Positions 37,646-45,350 of a DNA stretch of 64,000 nt are shown in pieces. Below the pieces are notes generated by a model that worked only from the letters and a program-made list of their open reading frames with translations, was not told the origin of the DNA and did no database searches. This stretch comes from DASYAN01 sp034431765 (lineage in GTDB: Bacteria; Chloroflexota; Ktedonobacteria; Ktedonobacterales; Ktedonobacteraceae), in assembly GCA_034431765.1 (NCBI GenBank), contig DAOUDD010000187.1:62001-126000 (forward strand). The letters are read 5' to 3'. Every line of letters begins with the position of its first letter. Position 1 is the first letter of the stretch. Position numbers and translations under genes: made by a program.

Positions 37646-37674
37646 GAGCCAAAAAGCTTCTTTCTTTTTGGCTC
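37646..37674. terminator. Terminator of the dus gene
   Basis: 11-bp stem GAGCCAAAAAG / CTTTTTGGCTC, 22 bp after the stop codon. A-rich upstream arm and T-rich right arm; a continuous T-tail is lacking. Confidence 0.7.
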
Positions 37675-37867
37675 AACCTCAATAGCATCAGGTCAAAAAG
37701 AGAAATATACAAGAGAGAAGGAAAGAGAAAAAGTTTGTCGTAAGACAGGTAAGACACCTGGCAGAGGTGGAAAGGTTTTAACGGAGTCTTACAGCACTTG
37801 TCTCGTATTGACTGACGGCCCTGTCACGCCATAGAGAGCTTCATTACTGTCGGCCAGGTTGTCATCC

Positions 37868-38068
37868 TTATACTAAAACTTCTTCAATATCACCGACGAG
37901 CTTTTGAATCTGACGCAGACGCTGTTCTGCAATCTCAACATTCTCCAGGGCCTGTGCAAGTATACGTGCCTCAAGCGAGCCATACGTTTCGGCAATCTCT
38001 GGATCAATAGAACCGCCCAGAAGTTCTAAGGCACGATTCACATTGTCCTCCATAGTTCCAATTGACAT
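37868..38068 (-). CDS. Small helical protein of unknown function
   Basis: 66 aa from ATG 38068 (GGAGAGGTGACC upstream; GTG 38077 sits too close to that site). The sequence EDNVNRALELLGGSIDPEIAE, then a long heptad-like helix LEARILAQALENVEIAEQRLRQIQKLVGDIEEVL, suggests a coiled-coil dimer. Acidic overall. Not recognised; stands alone after a long gap. Confidence 0.6.
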   Translation of the reverse strand: MSIGTMEDNVNRALELLGGSIDPEIAETYGSLEARILAQALENVEIAEQRLRQIQKLVGDIEEVLV

Positions 38069-38655
38069 AGCGGTCACCTCTCCAAATTCCAGAATATGGA
38101 ATACGTCTCCAGGGCGTCATCACAGTAAGCAATCCGTTCTAGAAATACACGCGCTCTTCAACAATCACTTTCTCTACTGCTCATTACGATTACCATTCCA
38201 CGTTGGTTACAGCAATTTACCTGTATGCACTTTGTCTCATTTCACGCACTCAGAAACACCATACTATGCAAGCTATGGATAATCTGAATGAAAGGAAGCA
38301 CAACACTTTTAGCTTCCCCTTCTATATACGTCTATATTACTCTAGACGACCAAAAAAGCCAAACAGGGGCTACCAACATTCCTATTCTCATCCACAAAAA
38401 GGCTTGTACCTATCCTCAACTGAACCATTTAAAAAAGTAGCCCTAACTGTACACGAATTGTTTTGCTCTTTCGTCTAACTTATAGAGACCCCTAAGACAA
38501 AGCGCAGATGAGGCGCTGATAATCAGCAACGGCTAAAGCTTTCTTACTCTCTCATTAGAGAAGGTAAAAATTCGCTTAGATCTTGTATTGAAGTGCTTTA
38601 TTTGTTGATTTCATTTCTGACGCGTGGTATGATGTTCTTATTGTTACGATAAGCA
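38069..38655. other. 590-bp intergenic region
   Basis: Two overlapping + strand open frames here (about 79 and 91 codons) lack ribosome sites and protein-like composition. A promoter is recognisable at its right end (38605-38633). No other element is identified. Confidence 0.4.
38605..38633 (+). promoter_or_regulatory. Promoter upstream of the 66-aa ORF/SRPBCC pair
   Basis: TTGATT (38605-38610), 17-base spacer, TATGAT (38628-38633). Predicted transcription start about 15 bases before ATG 38656. Confidence 0.65.
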
Positions 38656-38856
38656 ATGGAACATTTTGAACCTATACAAGAGTATCTCCTGTTTGAAAGA
38701 GTTTTATACGATATTCAAAAGGGAGAACTTTACCTCCTTCAGTATGAAGTGCAAAACATTCGGGTCTATGTAACTGAGAACCTGTTGCAGTTGTTTGAAG
38801 AAAGGAAAGAGACATGGCAGATCAGTACACATCACATAGTGCATCAGTCACAGTAA
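38656..38856 (+). CDS. Possible small protein overlapping the SRPBCC gene start
   Basis: 66 codons starting 23 bp after a good promoter and overlapping the next gene by 43 bp in another frame. The peptide MEHFEPIQEYLLFERVLYDI continues with alternating acidic and aromatic residues. No ribosome site precedes the ATG, so it would be translated from a very short leader. It may be a real small protein, a coupling leader peptide, or chance. Confidence 0.35.
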   Translation: MEHFEPIQEYLLFERVLYDIQKGELYLLQYEVQNIRVYVTENLLQLFEERKETWQISTHHIVHQSQ

Positions 38857-39491
38857 ATGCCCCTGTTCATCAGGTATACGGGTTGTTTTCACATTTTAAC
38901 GATTTCCCCAAGTTCATGAGCTTTGTTAAAGAAGTGACCTACCATGATGACCAGAGAAGTCACTGGGTTGCGGATGTGGCAGGCAGGCATGAGTGGGATG
39001 CAGTAAATGAAAACTGGATTCCAGATCAGCAGATCGGCTGGCGTTCAACCAACGGATTAGAGAATTTCGGGAAAGTCACCTTCCAGTCGCTTGGTACAAA
39101 TCAGACGAAGGTAGATGTTACCATTAATTATAATCCTCCGCTAGGTGTCTTGGGCGATGCTGGCGAGAAGCTGGGCGTTGGTGGTCACTTCCAGCAAGCG
39201 TTACAGAACGATCTCACGCATTTCGCGCGTATGGTTGATGAGGCTCCCGCTGGTGCACTCGATCCCGCGTCATCCAACTATCTGTTCCATGGCGATAGTG
39301 CAGCCGCTAAGGGGCAAACGACAGGGCGACAGAACGAGACCATGTATGACAACCCTGACACCGCTACACGGACCACGACGAGCAGAACCAACACTGGTAT
39401 CGGCTCCCAGGATATTGACACAGGTGCGATTCCCATGGAAGCCAACGAGGTAAATACACCGCTTAGTGATCGTGATCGTACCGGCTACTAA
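38814..39491 (+). CDS. SRPBCC/START-like (COQ10, cyclase/dehydrase) protein
   Basis: 225 aa. The first 150 residues follow the polyketide cyclase/COQ10 pattern: SVTVNAPVHQVYGLFSHFNDFPKFMSFVKEV, then WRSTNGLENFGKVTFQSLG and VTINYNPPLGVLGDAGEKL, a hydrophobic-pocket fold. The last 75 residues are polar, Thr/Asn/Gly-rich and probably disordered. GGAAAGAG lies before ATG. Proteins of this size are common in stress-associated bacterial loci; ligand unknown. Confidence 0.82.
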   Translation: MADQYTSHSASVTVNAPVHQVYGLFSHFNDFPKFMSFVKEVTYHDDQRSHWVADVAGRHEWDAVNENWIPDQQIGWRSTNGLENFGKVTFQSLGTNQTKVDVTINYNPPLGVLGDAGEKLGVGGHFQQALQNDLTHFARMVDEAPAGALDPASSNYLFHGDSAAAKGQTTGRQNETMYDNPDTATRTTTSRTNTGIGSQDIDTGAIPMEANEVNTPLSDRDRTGY

Positions 39492-39500
39492 TGATCTCTT

Positions 39501-39532
39501 GCACTCAGAAACAAACTTTTCGTTCTGAGTGC
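39501..39532 (+). terminator. Hairpin just after the SRPBCC gene
   Basis: Stem GCACTCAGAA / TTCTGAGTGC with a 12-base loop, 9 bp after the stop codon. There is no T-tail, so it may stabilise the mRNA end ahead of the true terminator downstream. Confidence 0.5.
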
Positions 39533-39558
39533 ATACGTGTAGCAAATGCAGTATCCAG

Positions 39559-39602
39559 AATAGACTGGCTCAGTGAGAAATCATTAAGCTAGTCTATTTT
39601 TT
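39559..39602 (+). terminator. Intrinsic terminator of the SRPBCC gene
   Basis: 12-bp stem AATAGACTGGCT / AGCTAGTCTATT (one G-T pair) followed by TTTT. A clear + strand terminator. Confidence 0.75.
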
Positions 39603-39706
39603 GAGTGATTTTAGCATAACAACAGTGCCTTAAAAAGATGAGTCAACTGAAAGTGCATAGTACTACTGCTACTCGCACATCGGTAGAAAAATGCTTTCTT
39701 TTTGCC

Positions 39707-39757
39707 TTGACTTTTCTCTGTGGATATGTTACGCTTGTTCTTGTTCCAAATGGAACA
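39707..39757 (+). promoter_or_regulatory. Promoter-like boxes with palindromic operator at the start site
   Basis: TTGACT (39707-39712), 17-base spacer, TACGCT (39730-39735), then the perfect palindrome TGTTCC-AAAT-GGAACA at 39742-39757, which covers the expected transcription start. A repressor site is the simplest reading. No annotated long gene lies downstream on this strand. Confidence 0.5.
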
Positions 39758-39827
39758 TCTTCCAGGGAAGACAGAGACCCTGGCACTAGACGTTTTGCCT
39801 AGCATAGGTAATCTGAAAGGAGGCCCT

Positions 39828-39884
39828 ATGACGTCCATGAAGAAACCAATTCGCTTATTTGGTGTAGTGTTTCAGATTGACTAG
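39828..39884 (+). CDS. Very short peptide gene (18 aa) with strong ribosome site
   Basis: ATG 39828 is preceded by AAAGGAGG with a 4-base spacer and encodes MTSMKKPIRLFGVVFQID, then TAG. Upstream are promoter boxes, a palindrome and hairpin CCAGGG/CCCTGG; downstream are a CCCG/CGGG hairpin and a terminator at 40096. The peptide is basic then hydrophobic. It may be a leader peptide of a structured RNA, a small membrane-active or signalling peptide. Much shorter than usual genes, so translation needs proof. Confidence 0.45.
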   Translation: MTSMKKPIRLFGVVFQID

Positions 39885-40095
39885 GAGCGCCCGTAGAGGC
39901 GGGCAACTCATCCCTCTGTAACATCTAAAGTCCATTCACTACTCTCCCGCATGCTCTACGAGCTGTACTAGTGTTAGCGCCTAGCGCGTTATATATGGCT
40001 TAGAGAGACAGAGGTTGCATCAGACAGATATATGTGGCATATACTAAGCTCAGTTCTGTATGATGTGGAGTTTGCAAGAAGAATGAACACTTCAA
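39885..40095 (+). other. Untranslated part of a probable short transcript
   Basis: Between the 18-aa ORF and the terminator. One small hairpin (GCCCGTAGAGGCGGGC) follows the stop codon. No longer ORF and no known riboswitch motif is recognised. Confidence 0.35.
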
Positions 40096-40130
40096 GGGGA
40101 TGAATACGTTGTTATTCATCCCTCTTTTTT
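40096..40130 (+). terminator. Strong + strand intrinsic terminator without a gene
   Basis: Stem GGGATGAATA / TATTCATCCC with a 6-base loop, followed by CTCTTTTTT on the + strand. The minus-strand side lacks a T-tail, so it does not serve lepA but ends a + strand transcript from the preceding intergenic region. Confidence 0.8.
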
Positions 40131-40138
40131 ACCTGGTT

Positions 40139-41944
40139 TCACTCACTTAATGAGAGCACTGCCATAAATGCTTCCTGAGGAATTTCGATACTCCCGACCA
40201 TCTTCATGCGCTTCTTGCCTTCCTTTTGCTTCTCCAACAGTTTGCGCTTGCGGCTGACATCACCACCGTAACATTTTGCAAGCACATCTTTGCGCATTGC
40301 CTTGACCGTCTCGCGCGCAATGACACGTGAACCAATCGCGGCCTGTATCGGCACTTCAAACAACTGTCGTGGAATCAAACCGCGCAGTTTCTCCACCAGC
40401 GCACGCCCCTGATGATAGGCATTGTCGCGATGCAGAATTAATGAAAGTGCATCCACAGGGATACTGTTGACGAGTAGATCAAGCTTGACCAGGTCCGCCT
40501 CGTGGTATCCTGCGAAGTTGTAGTCGAGTGAAGCATAGCCTTGAGTACGCGACTTGAGTTGATCATAAAAGTCCACAATCAGCTCTGCTAAAGGCATGGT
40601 GTAGGTCATGAGAACACGCTCAGCCTCGATATATTTGAGGTCCTTATAGATGCCACGACGAGAGGTAACCAGGTCCATAATTGTGCCGATATAGCGCGAG
40701 GGCGTAAAGATCGAGATGTCCATCATTGGCTCTTCGATCTTCTCTATCTCGCCGAAGGAAGGCATTTCCGACGGATTATCGACAACGATCATCTCACCAT
40801 TTGTGCGTGTGACGTGATACTCAACGCTTGGTGCAGTTGCCAAGATCTCTAGATTATATTCGCGCTCCAGACGTTCCTGGATAATCTCCATATGTAGGAG
40901 ACCCAGGAAGCCACAGCGGAAGCCAAAGCCAAGCGCGTTCGAGGTTTCCGGCTCATAAGAGAGAGCGGCATCGTTAAGCTTGAGACGATCCAGCGCCTCA
41001 CGGAGGAGAGGATAGTCGTTACTATCAACAGGGTAAAGGCCCGCAAAGACCATGGGTTTAGCTGGAGCGTAACCGGCGAGAGGTTCAACAGCATCGCGTG
41101 CACTCGGAATTGTCATCGTATCACCAACACGGCAATCCTTGACGTTTTTGAAGCCAGTCGCCACATAGCCCACCTCACCCGTTGTCAGGATGCCGGCCGA
41201 GACGAGGCGAGGATGGAAGTAGCCTGCTTCCAGAATCTCAGCACTACTGCCAGTCGCCATCATCAGCATTCGCTCACTCTCACGCACCTGTCCATCTACA
41301 ATGCGCACGTAGGCAATCACTCCTTTGTACGCATCGTAATGCGAGTCAAAGACGAGCGCACGTAGAGGCTTATCTACCTCACCCTTAGGAGATGGTACCT
41401 GTTGGATGATGGCCTCAAGAATATCCTGTGTACCGATCCCTTCTTTCGCTGATGCAAGAATAGCTTCCTCTTTTGGGAGGCCGATAACATCCTCGACCTC
41501 TTGCTTGACTCGCTCTGGCTCTGCACTCGGCAGATCGATCTTGTTAATCACAGGTATAATATTGAGATCGGCTTCTAGCGCCAGATAAAGATTTGCCAGC
41601 GTTTGCGCCTCGATTCCCTGCGTTGCGTCAATGACCAGTAAAGCCCCTTCACAGGCTGCAAGACTGCGCGATACTTCATAGGTAAAGTCAACGTGCCCTG
41701 GTGTATCGATGAGATTTAGCTCGTACTCTTCACCATTGAGGGCAGTATAGCGCATACGCACCGCCTGCGCCTTGATGGTAATGCCCTTTTCACGCTCTAA
41801 CTCCATCTGATCGAGCGTCTGCTCTAACAATTCACGCTTGGAAACAGTGCCCGTGAACTCTAGCAAGCGGTCAGCGAGTGTAGACTTGCCATGGTCAATA
41901 TGAGCAATAATGCAAAAGTTACGAATATGCGCTAAATCCGTCAT
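40139..41944 (-). CDS. lepA: Elongation factor 4 (LepA)
   Basis: 601 aa translational GTPase that back-translocates stalled ribosomes. G1 AHIDHGKST at 14-22, G2/G3 region with REKGITIKAQ and DTPGHVDF, G4 NKID, then EF-G-like domains II, III and V and the LepA-specific C-terminus (YKDLKYIEAERV..., GRALVEKLRGLIPRQ, KCYGGDVSRKRKLLEKQKEGKKRMK). Full length. Its start overlaps the mnmA stop by 4 bp, so both are translated from one mRNA. Confidence 0.97.
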   Translation of the reverse strand: MTDLAHIRNFCIIAHIDHGKSTLADRLLEFTGTVSKRELLEQTLDQMELEREKGITIKAQAVRMRYTALNGEEYELNLIDTPGHVDFTYEVSRSLAACEGALLVIDATQGIEAQTLANLYLALEADLNIIPVINKIDLPSAEPERVKQEVEDVIGLPKEEAILASAKEGIGTQDILEAIIQQVPSPKGEVDKPLRALVFDSHYDAYKGVIAYVRIVDGQVRESERMLMMATGSSAEILEAGYFHPRLVSAGILTTGEVGYVATGFKNVKDCRVGDTMTIPSARDAVEPLAGYAPAKPMVFAGLYPVDSNDYPLLREALDRLKLNDAALSYEPETSNALGFGFRCGFLGLLHMEIIQERLEREYNLEILATAPSVEYHVTRTNGEMIVVDNPSEMPSFGEIEKIEEPMMDISIFTPSRYIGTIMDLVTSRRGIYKDLKYIEAERVLMTYTMPLAELIVDFYDQLKSRTQGYASLDYNFAGYHEADLVKLDLLVNSIPVDALSLILHRDNAYHQGRALVEKLRGLIPRQLFEVPIQAAIGSRVIARETVKAMRKDVLAKCYGGDVSRKRKLLEKQKEGKKRMKMVGSIEIPQEAFMAVLSLSE

Positions 41945-43119
41945 TCAATAATTCCTCCACACAACACCTCATCTCCCTCCTCACCGCCATAGAAGACTGC
42001 GGCCTGGCCGGGCGTGATGGCACGCTGTGGATCTACCAATATGACTCGTGCGCGGTTTCCTTCGAGAGGTAGAACTCGCGCGGGCTGCTCAACAGCTTTG
42101 TAACGAACGCGAACATGAGCATCAAACGGCTCAGACGGCACATCACCACTCAGGTAGTGCATCTTACCAACTACAAACTCTTGTTGTAGCAGTGCTGCAC
42201 TAGGACCGACGATAAGTGCATTCCGCTCCGAGTCGATTTTCAATACGTGCAACGGCTCAACGGATGTAATACCTAGCCCCTTGCGCTGCCCGATTGTGTA
42301 GTAAGCAAGCCCACGATGGCGGCCCAATGTATTTCCTTGCTGATCATAAATGGGTCCTGGACGTGGAATCGAGATCAAAGGCGAGTTGCTTCTCTCCGCG
42401 AGGGCCACATTTGCACCTGACGTCTCTGCTCTTTCAGCTAACCTTGTTGCGGCATAACGATCAATAAAACCTCGATAATCGTTTTGCGCCACAAAACAAA
42501 TCTCCTGACTCTCGGCTTTCGTTGCAACAGGAAGGCCACGCTCAGCAGCCATTGCACGAATTTCGGGCTTAGTATAGCCTCCAAGTGGAAAGCAGGCATG
42601 TGCGAGCTGGTGCTGGTTCAGCACGTGCAAGACGTACGACTGGTCCTTATCAGGGTCGATGCCGCGACGAAGACGGTACTTGCCTGTTGTAGGATGTGTA
42701 TCGACACGCACATAATGGCCTGTTGCCAGATAGTCGGCATCGAGTGCCAGAGCACGATTCAGTAGAACAGTAAAGCGGATATGCCGGTTGCAGGTCAGAC
42801 AAGGATTGGGAGTACGTCCTGCCACGTATTCTTCGTAGAAGGACTCTACGATATTCTCTTTAAACTCCTGCTCGACATTGACCAGATAAAACGGCATATC
42901 CAGGATACGTGCAACACGGCGAGCATCATCAACTGACTCAAGTGAGCAGCATTTGTTCTGCACGACGCGCTCAACTCCGTCATCTTCTGCCTCGATGACG
43001 CCCGGCTCGGACCAGAGACGGAGCATGATACCTATGACTTCATGCCCTTGTTCTTTTAAAAGAGCGGCGGCGACTGAGCTATCCACGCCGCCGCTCATTG
43101 CGACGACTATTCGTGCCAT
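41941..43119 (-). CDS. mnmA: tRNA-specific 2-thiouridylase
   Basis: 392 aa enzyme that thiolates U34 of tRNA-Lys/Glu/Gln. PP-loop SGGVDSS at 9-15 (ATP), catalytic cysteines Cys107 in PNPCLTCN and Cys208 in QEICFV, and the tRNA-recognition segments GHYVRVD and KDQSYVLHVL are present, followed by the C-terminal beta-barrel (YTIGQRKGLGI). A short insertion EAEDDGVERVVQNKCC is present near residue 45. First gene of an mnmA-lepA operon. Confidence 0.96.
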   Translation of the reverse strand: MARIVVAMSGGVDSSVAAALLKEQGHEVIGIMLRLWSEPGVIEAEDDGVERVVQNKCCSLESVDDARRVARILDMPFYLVNVEQEFKENIVESFYEEYVAGRTPNPCLTCNRHIRFTVLLNRALALDADYLATGHYVRVDTHPTTGKYRLRRGIDPDKDQSYVLHVLNQHQLAHACFPLGGYTKPEIRAMAAERGLPVATKAESQEICFVAQNDYRGFIDRYAATRLAERAETSGANVALAERSNSPLISIPRPGPIYDQQGNTLGRHRGLAYYTIGQRKGLGITSVEPLHVLKIDSERNALIVGPSAALLQQEFVVGKMHYLSGDVPSEPFDAHVRVRYKAVEQPARVLPLEGNRARVILVDPQRAITPGQAAVFYGGEEGDEVLCGGIIE

Positions 43120-43225
43120 GATACGATTCCCTGCTTGCTATGCCTGAACGTTTTCTTGCTATCTTACGGCTACTATGGCTGCAATGAGCATTTCTGCTTA
43201 AGAGGCCGCCAACAATCTGTGAAAA

Positions 43226-43252
43226 AAGACTAGCCGTGGGTGGGCTAGTCTT
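43226..43252 (-). terminator. Minus-strand terminator upstream of mnmA
   Basis: 10-bp stem AAGACTAGCC / GGCTAGTCTT with a 7-base loop, followed on the minus strand by TTTTTT. It lies about 105 bp before the mnmA start, so it is either an attenuator or the end of a short RNA. Confidence 0.75.
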
Positions 43253-43305
43253 CCATTATGTTTGTGCTGGTGAACAAAGAAATGATGCCCTTTCTTGCCA
43301 ACGTT

Positions 43306-43334
43306 AGGGTAGCACAGGTAGAACCTTTTGTCAA
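43306..43334 (-). promoter_or_regulatory. Promoter-like boxes for a short RNA or the mnmA leader
   Basis: On the minus strand TTGACA (43334-43329), 17-base spacer, TACCCT (43311-43306). Transcription would begin near 43299 and meet the terminator after about 75 bases. Confidence 0.45.
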
Positions 43335-43348
43335 TTTCAAGTGAAGGT

Positions 43349-43504
43349 CTTAGAAATCTCATTCTTGCCTCTCGACTCAACGGCTTCCATCGTGAAAATC
43401 TTAGAAATCTCACTCTTGCCTCTCGACTCAACGGCTTCCATCGTGAAAATCTTAGAAATCTCATTCTCTCATTCTTGCCTCTCGACTCAACGGCTTCCAT
43501 CGTG
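43349..43504 (+). repeat. 51-bp direct tandem repeat, three copies
   Basis: Copies begin with CTTAGAAATCTC at 43349, 43400 and 43451 and contain CTCGACTCAACGGCTTCC. Period is 51 bp; the first two copies differ by one base and the third has a short internal duplication of CTCATTCT. The last copy supplies the -35 half of the promoter of the next gene. Confidence 0.9.
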
Positions 43505-43510
43505 TATAAT
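43482..43510 (+). promoter_or_regulatory. Promoter at the end of the tandem repeat
   Basis: TCGACT (43482-43487), 17-base spacer, perfect TATAAT (43505-43510). The -35-like TCGACT is part of the repeat unit; earlier copies lack the -10 box. Confidence 0.6.
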
Positions 43511-43703
43511 AGTTGCCGACACTACACGAGGAAGCGCGCGATGTTGCAGGTGCTCCGACTGACGCCACTGCAGAACGCGAAGTACTCAGTCGGTTCTCTA
43601 AAGAGTCTCTATTACAAGCTCAGAGAGTGTCCCAGACGCACCTGTCATTATACGTAAACATGCTTCATCCAGGACACTCTCTCAGGAAGCAGGAGCAAGC
43701 TAT

Positions 43704-44228
43704 ATGCCAAAGAAGTCTACGGCTGCGCGCAGTGGAGTACAGCGTAGCAACAAGCCAAAACAGAAGGGGTTCGAACTTGTCCGTCCAGAGGGATCAGTTG
43801 TAGAGGAAACTCGTTCGCCACAGGTGGAAGAGGTTGTTTCGGTCAATGGTGGTACAGCAACGACGGTAATGACAACGGAAGCAAAGCCAGAGCGCCGCAG
43901 CAGTGCTCGTACTGCCATTGCTACTGTTCCATCAGCAAAGAGCAAGGAACTCAACGCATTGCCTACTGTTCCTGCTCCCAGGAGTACAGTGGCTCCTGAC
44001 GAGTCTGATGTACCTGTTGCGACGGTTCCCAAAGCTACCCCTACTGCAGCAAGTAGGTTGGCGGCACGTCGTCAAAACGGCCAGAAGATTCAACAGCGCA
44101 ATGCCGCTTCATTGATTACTGCAGAACATTTCTCCTATGTGCGACGCGATCTACTCTTTATTGCAATTCTCGCGTTAATTATGTTCACTACTATCATCGT
44201 GCTCTATTTCACGATTGGCCGAGCATAA
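43704..44228 (+). CDS. Disordered, C-terminally membrane-anchored protein
   Basis: 174 aa. Residues 1-140 are rich in Lys, Arg, Pro, Thr, Val and Ala with no clear fold; one membrane segment closes the protein (LLFIAILALIMFTTIIVLYF). CAGGAG lies 7 bases before the ATG. The topology suggests a cytoplasmic tail-anchored protein; function unknown. The 5' leader of about 190 bases after the promoter at 43510 is long. Confidence 0.7.
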   Translation: MPKKSTAARSGVQRSNKPKQKGFELVRPEGSVVEETRSPQVEEVVSVNGGTATTVMTTEAKPERRSSARTAIATVPSAKSKELNALPTVPAPRSTVAPDESDVPVATVPKATPTAASRLAARRQNGQKIQQRNAASLITAEHFSYVRRDLLFIAILALIMFTTIIVLYFTIGRA

Positions 44229-44315
44229 TTGGATGCAAAGAGGGGGAGAGCTTGCCTCCTCAATTAGTAAGAAGGTATAGCTTTACCAGTTCTAGCAATG
44301 CAGTAACGGATATAA

Positions 44316-44356
44316 AAAGAGAAGCACAGGAAGTCTCTTACTCTGTGCTTCTCTTT
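44316..44356. terminator. Bidirectional terminator
   Basis: Perfect 14-bp stem AAAGAGAAGCACAG / CTGTGCTTCTCTTT with a 13-base loop between the tail-anchored protein gene (+) and the SWIM gene (-). Confidence 0.8.
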
Positions 44357-44424
44357 AATCATCCATATGTGTGTGCGTCTTGTATGTTTGCACATCCAGC
44401 CATTTCTAGGAGATAGTGTCGTGC

Positions 44425-44706
44425 TTAATGGGTGAGGGGACTCGTACCTAGGCCAGTGGGAATACCATGGCGATATGCGGCAGGGATTGTCACACCAAGC
44501 ACACGTTGCATTGCCATAGTATGACAGCAATCACCCCAATCACTAAAGAAGTTGCAGGTGCAATGCCAGCCTCCATTATCATAGGTCGTCGTGTGAACAT
44601 CGTTCTCGCCCTGGAAGTTGGCGGCAAACTGTGTAAATTGAATGCGCTCAGGCTCTTCTGCGTATCGTTTCGCTTTCGCAATCTTGTTGATCATGCTCGA
44701 ATTCAT
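44425..44706 (-). CDS. Small SWIM zinc-finger protein
   Basis: 93 aa from ATG 44706 (AAAGGA 8 bases upstream). N-terminal helix NKIAKAKRYAEEPERIQF, then the SWIM finger: HTTTYDNGGWHCTCNFF...GDCCHTMAM, with Cys49, Cys51, Cys60 and His62 fitting C-x-C-x(n)-C-x-H. Such fingers bind DNA or proteins. Compact stand-alone copies of this form look typical of Ktedonobacteria; partner unknown. Confidence 0.78.
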   Translation of the reverse strand: MNSSMINKIAKAKRYAEEPERIQFTQFAANFQGENDVHTTTYDNGGWHCTCNFFSDWGDCCHTMAMQRVLGVTIPAAYRHGIPTGLGTSPLTH

Positions 44707-44957
44707 TGGTAACGTCCTTTCCTTGTAACGTAGGAACCACTCCGTATCCACTTACCGTCTATGACAGACGCGTATTGCGCCACATACTTTGACGTTCTAT
44801 TTATACCGATACCTCAAACGAGACGACACTACCCTCCTTTCATGGCTAAGAAATAGTACTTGTATATGCGGTAAAACATATAACAAGTTGTGGCTCAAAA
44901 AGGCGAAAAATGAATGAATGAGCCCGAAAAATGAAATTGTACGCAGAAAAGAAAAAA

Positions 44958-44984
44958 GCACCAGGGATCTTCTTTCCCTGGCGC
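44958..44984 (-). terminator. Terminator of the short acidic peptide gene
   Basis: Stem CCAGGGA / TCCCTGG extended by GC pairs beyond one mismatch, followed on the minus strand by TTTTTTC. It lies 5 bp after the 29-codon ORF. Confidence 0.8.
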
Positions 44985-44988
44985 GTGG

Positions 44989-45078
44989 TTACATGGTGCT
45001 GTCCGTGTCAGTCTCGTTCACAGCCACAGAAATTGTATTCTCTGGATTCTCTGCCGCTGGCTCTGAGACTGTACACAT
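44989..45078 (-). CDS. Very short acidic peptide gene (29 aa)
   Basis: ATG 45078 is preceded by GAGGAG with an 8-base spacer. The peptide starts MCTVSEPAAENPENTISV and ends TDTDSTM; it has no Lys or Arg and one Cys at position 2. A promoter (TGGACT-N17-TATAAT, 45231-45203) lies about 130 bp upstream and a terminator directly follows, so the unit has every part of a small gene. It does not resemble a known leader. It may be a secreted-peptide precursor or small regulator. Confidence 0.55.
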   Translation of the reverse strand: MCTVSEPAAENPENTISVAVNETDTDSTM

Positions 45079-45202
45079 AGGCACTTCTCCTCACTCAATT
45101 TCTACCGGATGCAAACACCTATATCACCATGTTCTTATCGAACGGGACAATGATAGACGAACTCACCGCCCGAATCGCGAATGTCTCTTGCTGATGCAGA
45201 TG

Positions 45203-45231
45203 ATTATACCATAGAGATAGGTGAAAGTCCA
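45203..45231 (-). promoter_or_regulatory. Promoter of the short acidic peptide gene
   Basis: On the minus strand TGGACT (45231-45226), 17-base spacer, TATAAT (45208-45203). About 120 bases of leader would precede the ATG; the leader holds GTTCG/CGGGC patches but no clear riboswitch. Confidence 0.55.
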
Positions 45232-45350
45232 CCCTTGAAGGTTGAAATATTCCACCTGAAAGCACCTTATTCATACTTTCACATACAATAGCCGAACGAT
45301 AGTTCGGGAATCGAAAACAGAAGGGCTTTTCTTTCACAGACTCCTCGGTC

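Larger units (their letters stand above)
43120..43703. other. 580-bp intergenic region with several signals
   Basis: Holds a minus-strand terminator (43226-43252), minus-strand promoter-like boxes (43306-43334), a 51-bp tandem repeat (43349-43504) and a + strand promoter (43482-43510). Each is listed separately. Between 43511 and 43703 no hairpin or ORF is recognised. Confidence 0.6.

Noticed and set aside
38043..38478. Two overlapping + strand frames of 79 and 91 codons
   Set aside because: No ribosome sites, and protein composition looks like translated non-coding DNA.
43198..43500. 100-codon minus-strand frame with repeated FSRWKPLSREAR-like segments
   Set aside because: The repeat comes from the 51-bp DNA repeat, the frame crosses a terminator hairpin and has no ribosome site.
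43349..43504. Possible CRISPR array
   Set aside because: Units abut without spacers and are 51 bp long; no cas genes.
45119..45337. 72-codon minus-strand frame
   Set aside because: Spans the promoter boxes of the short acidic peptide gene and has no ribosome site.
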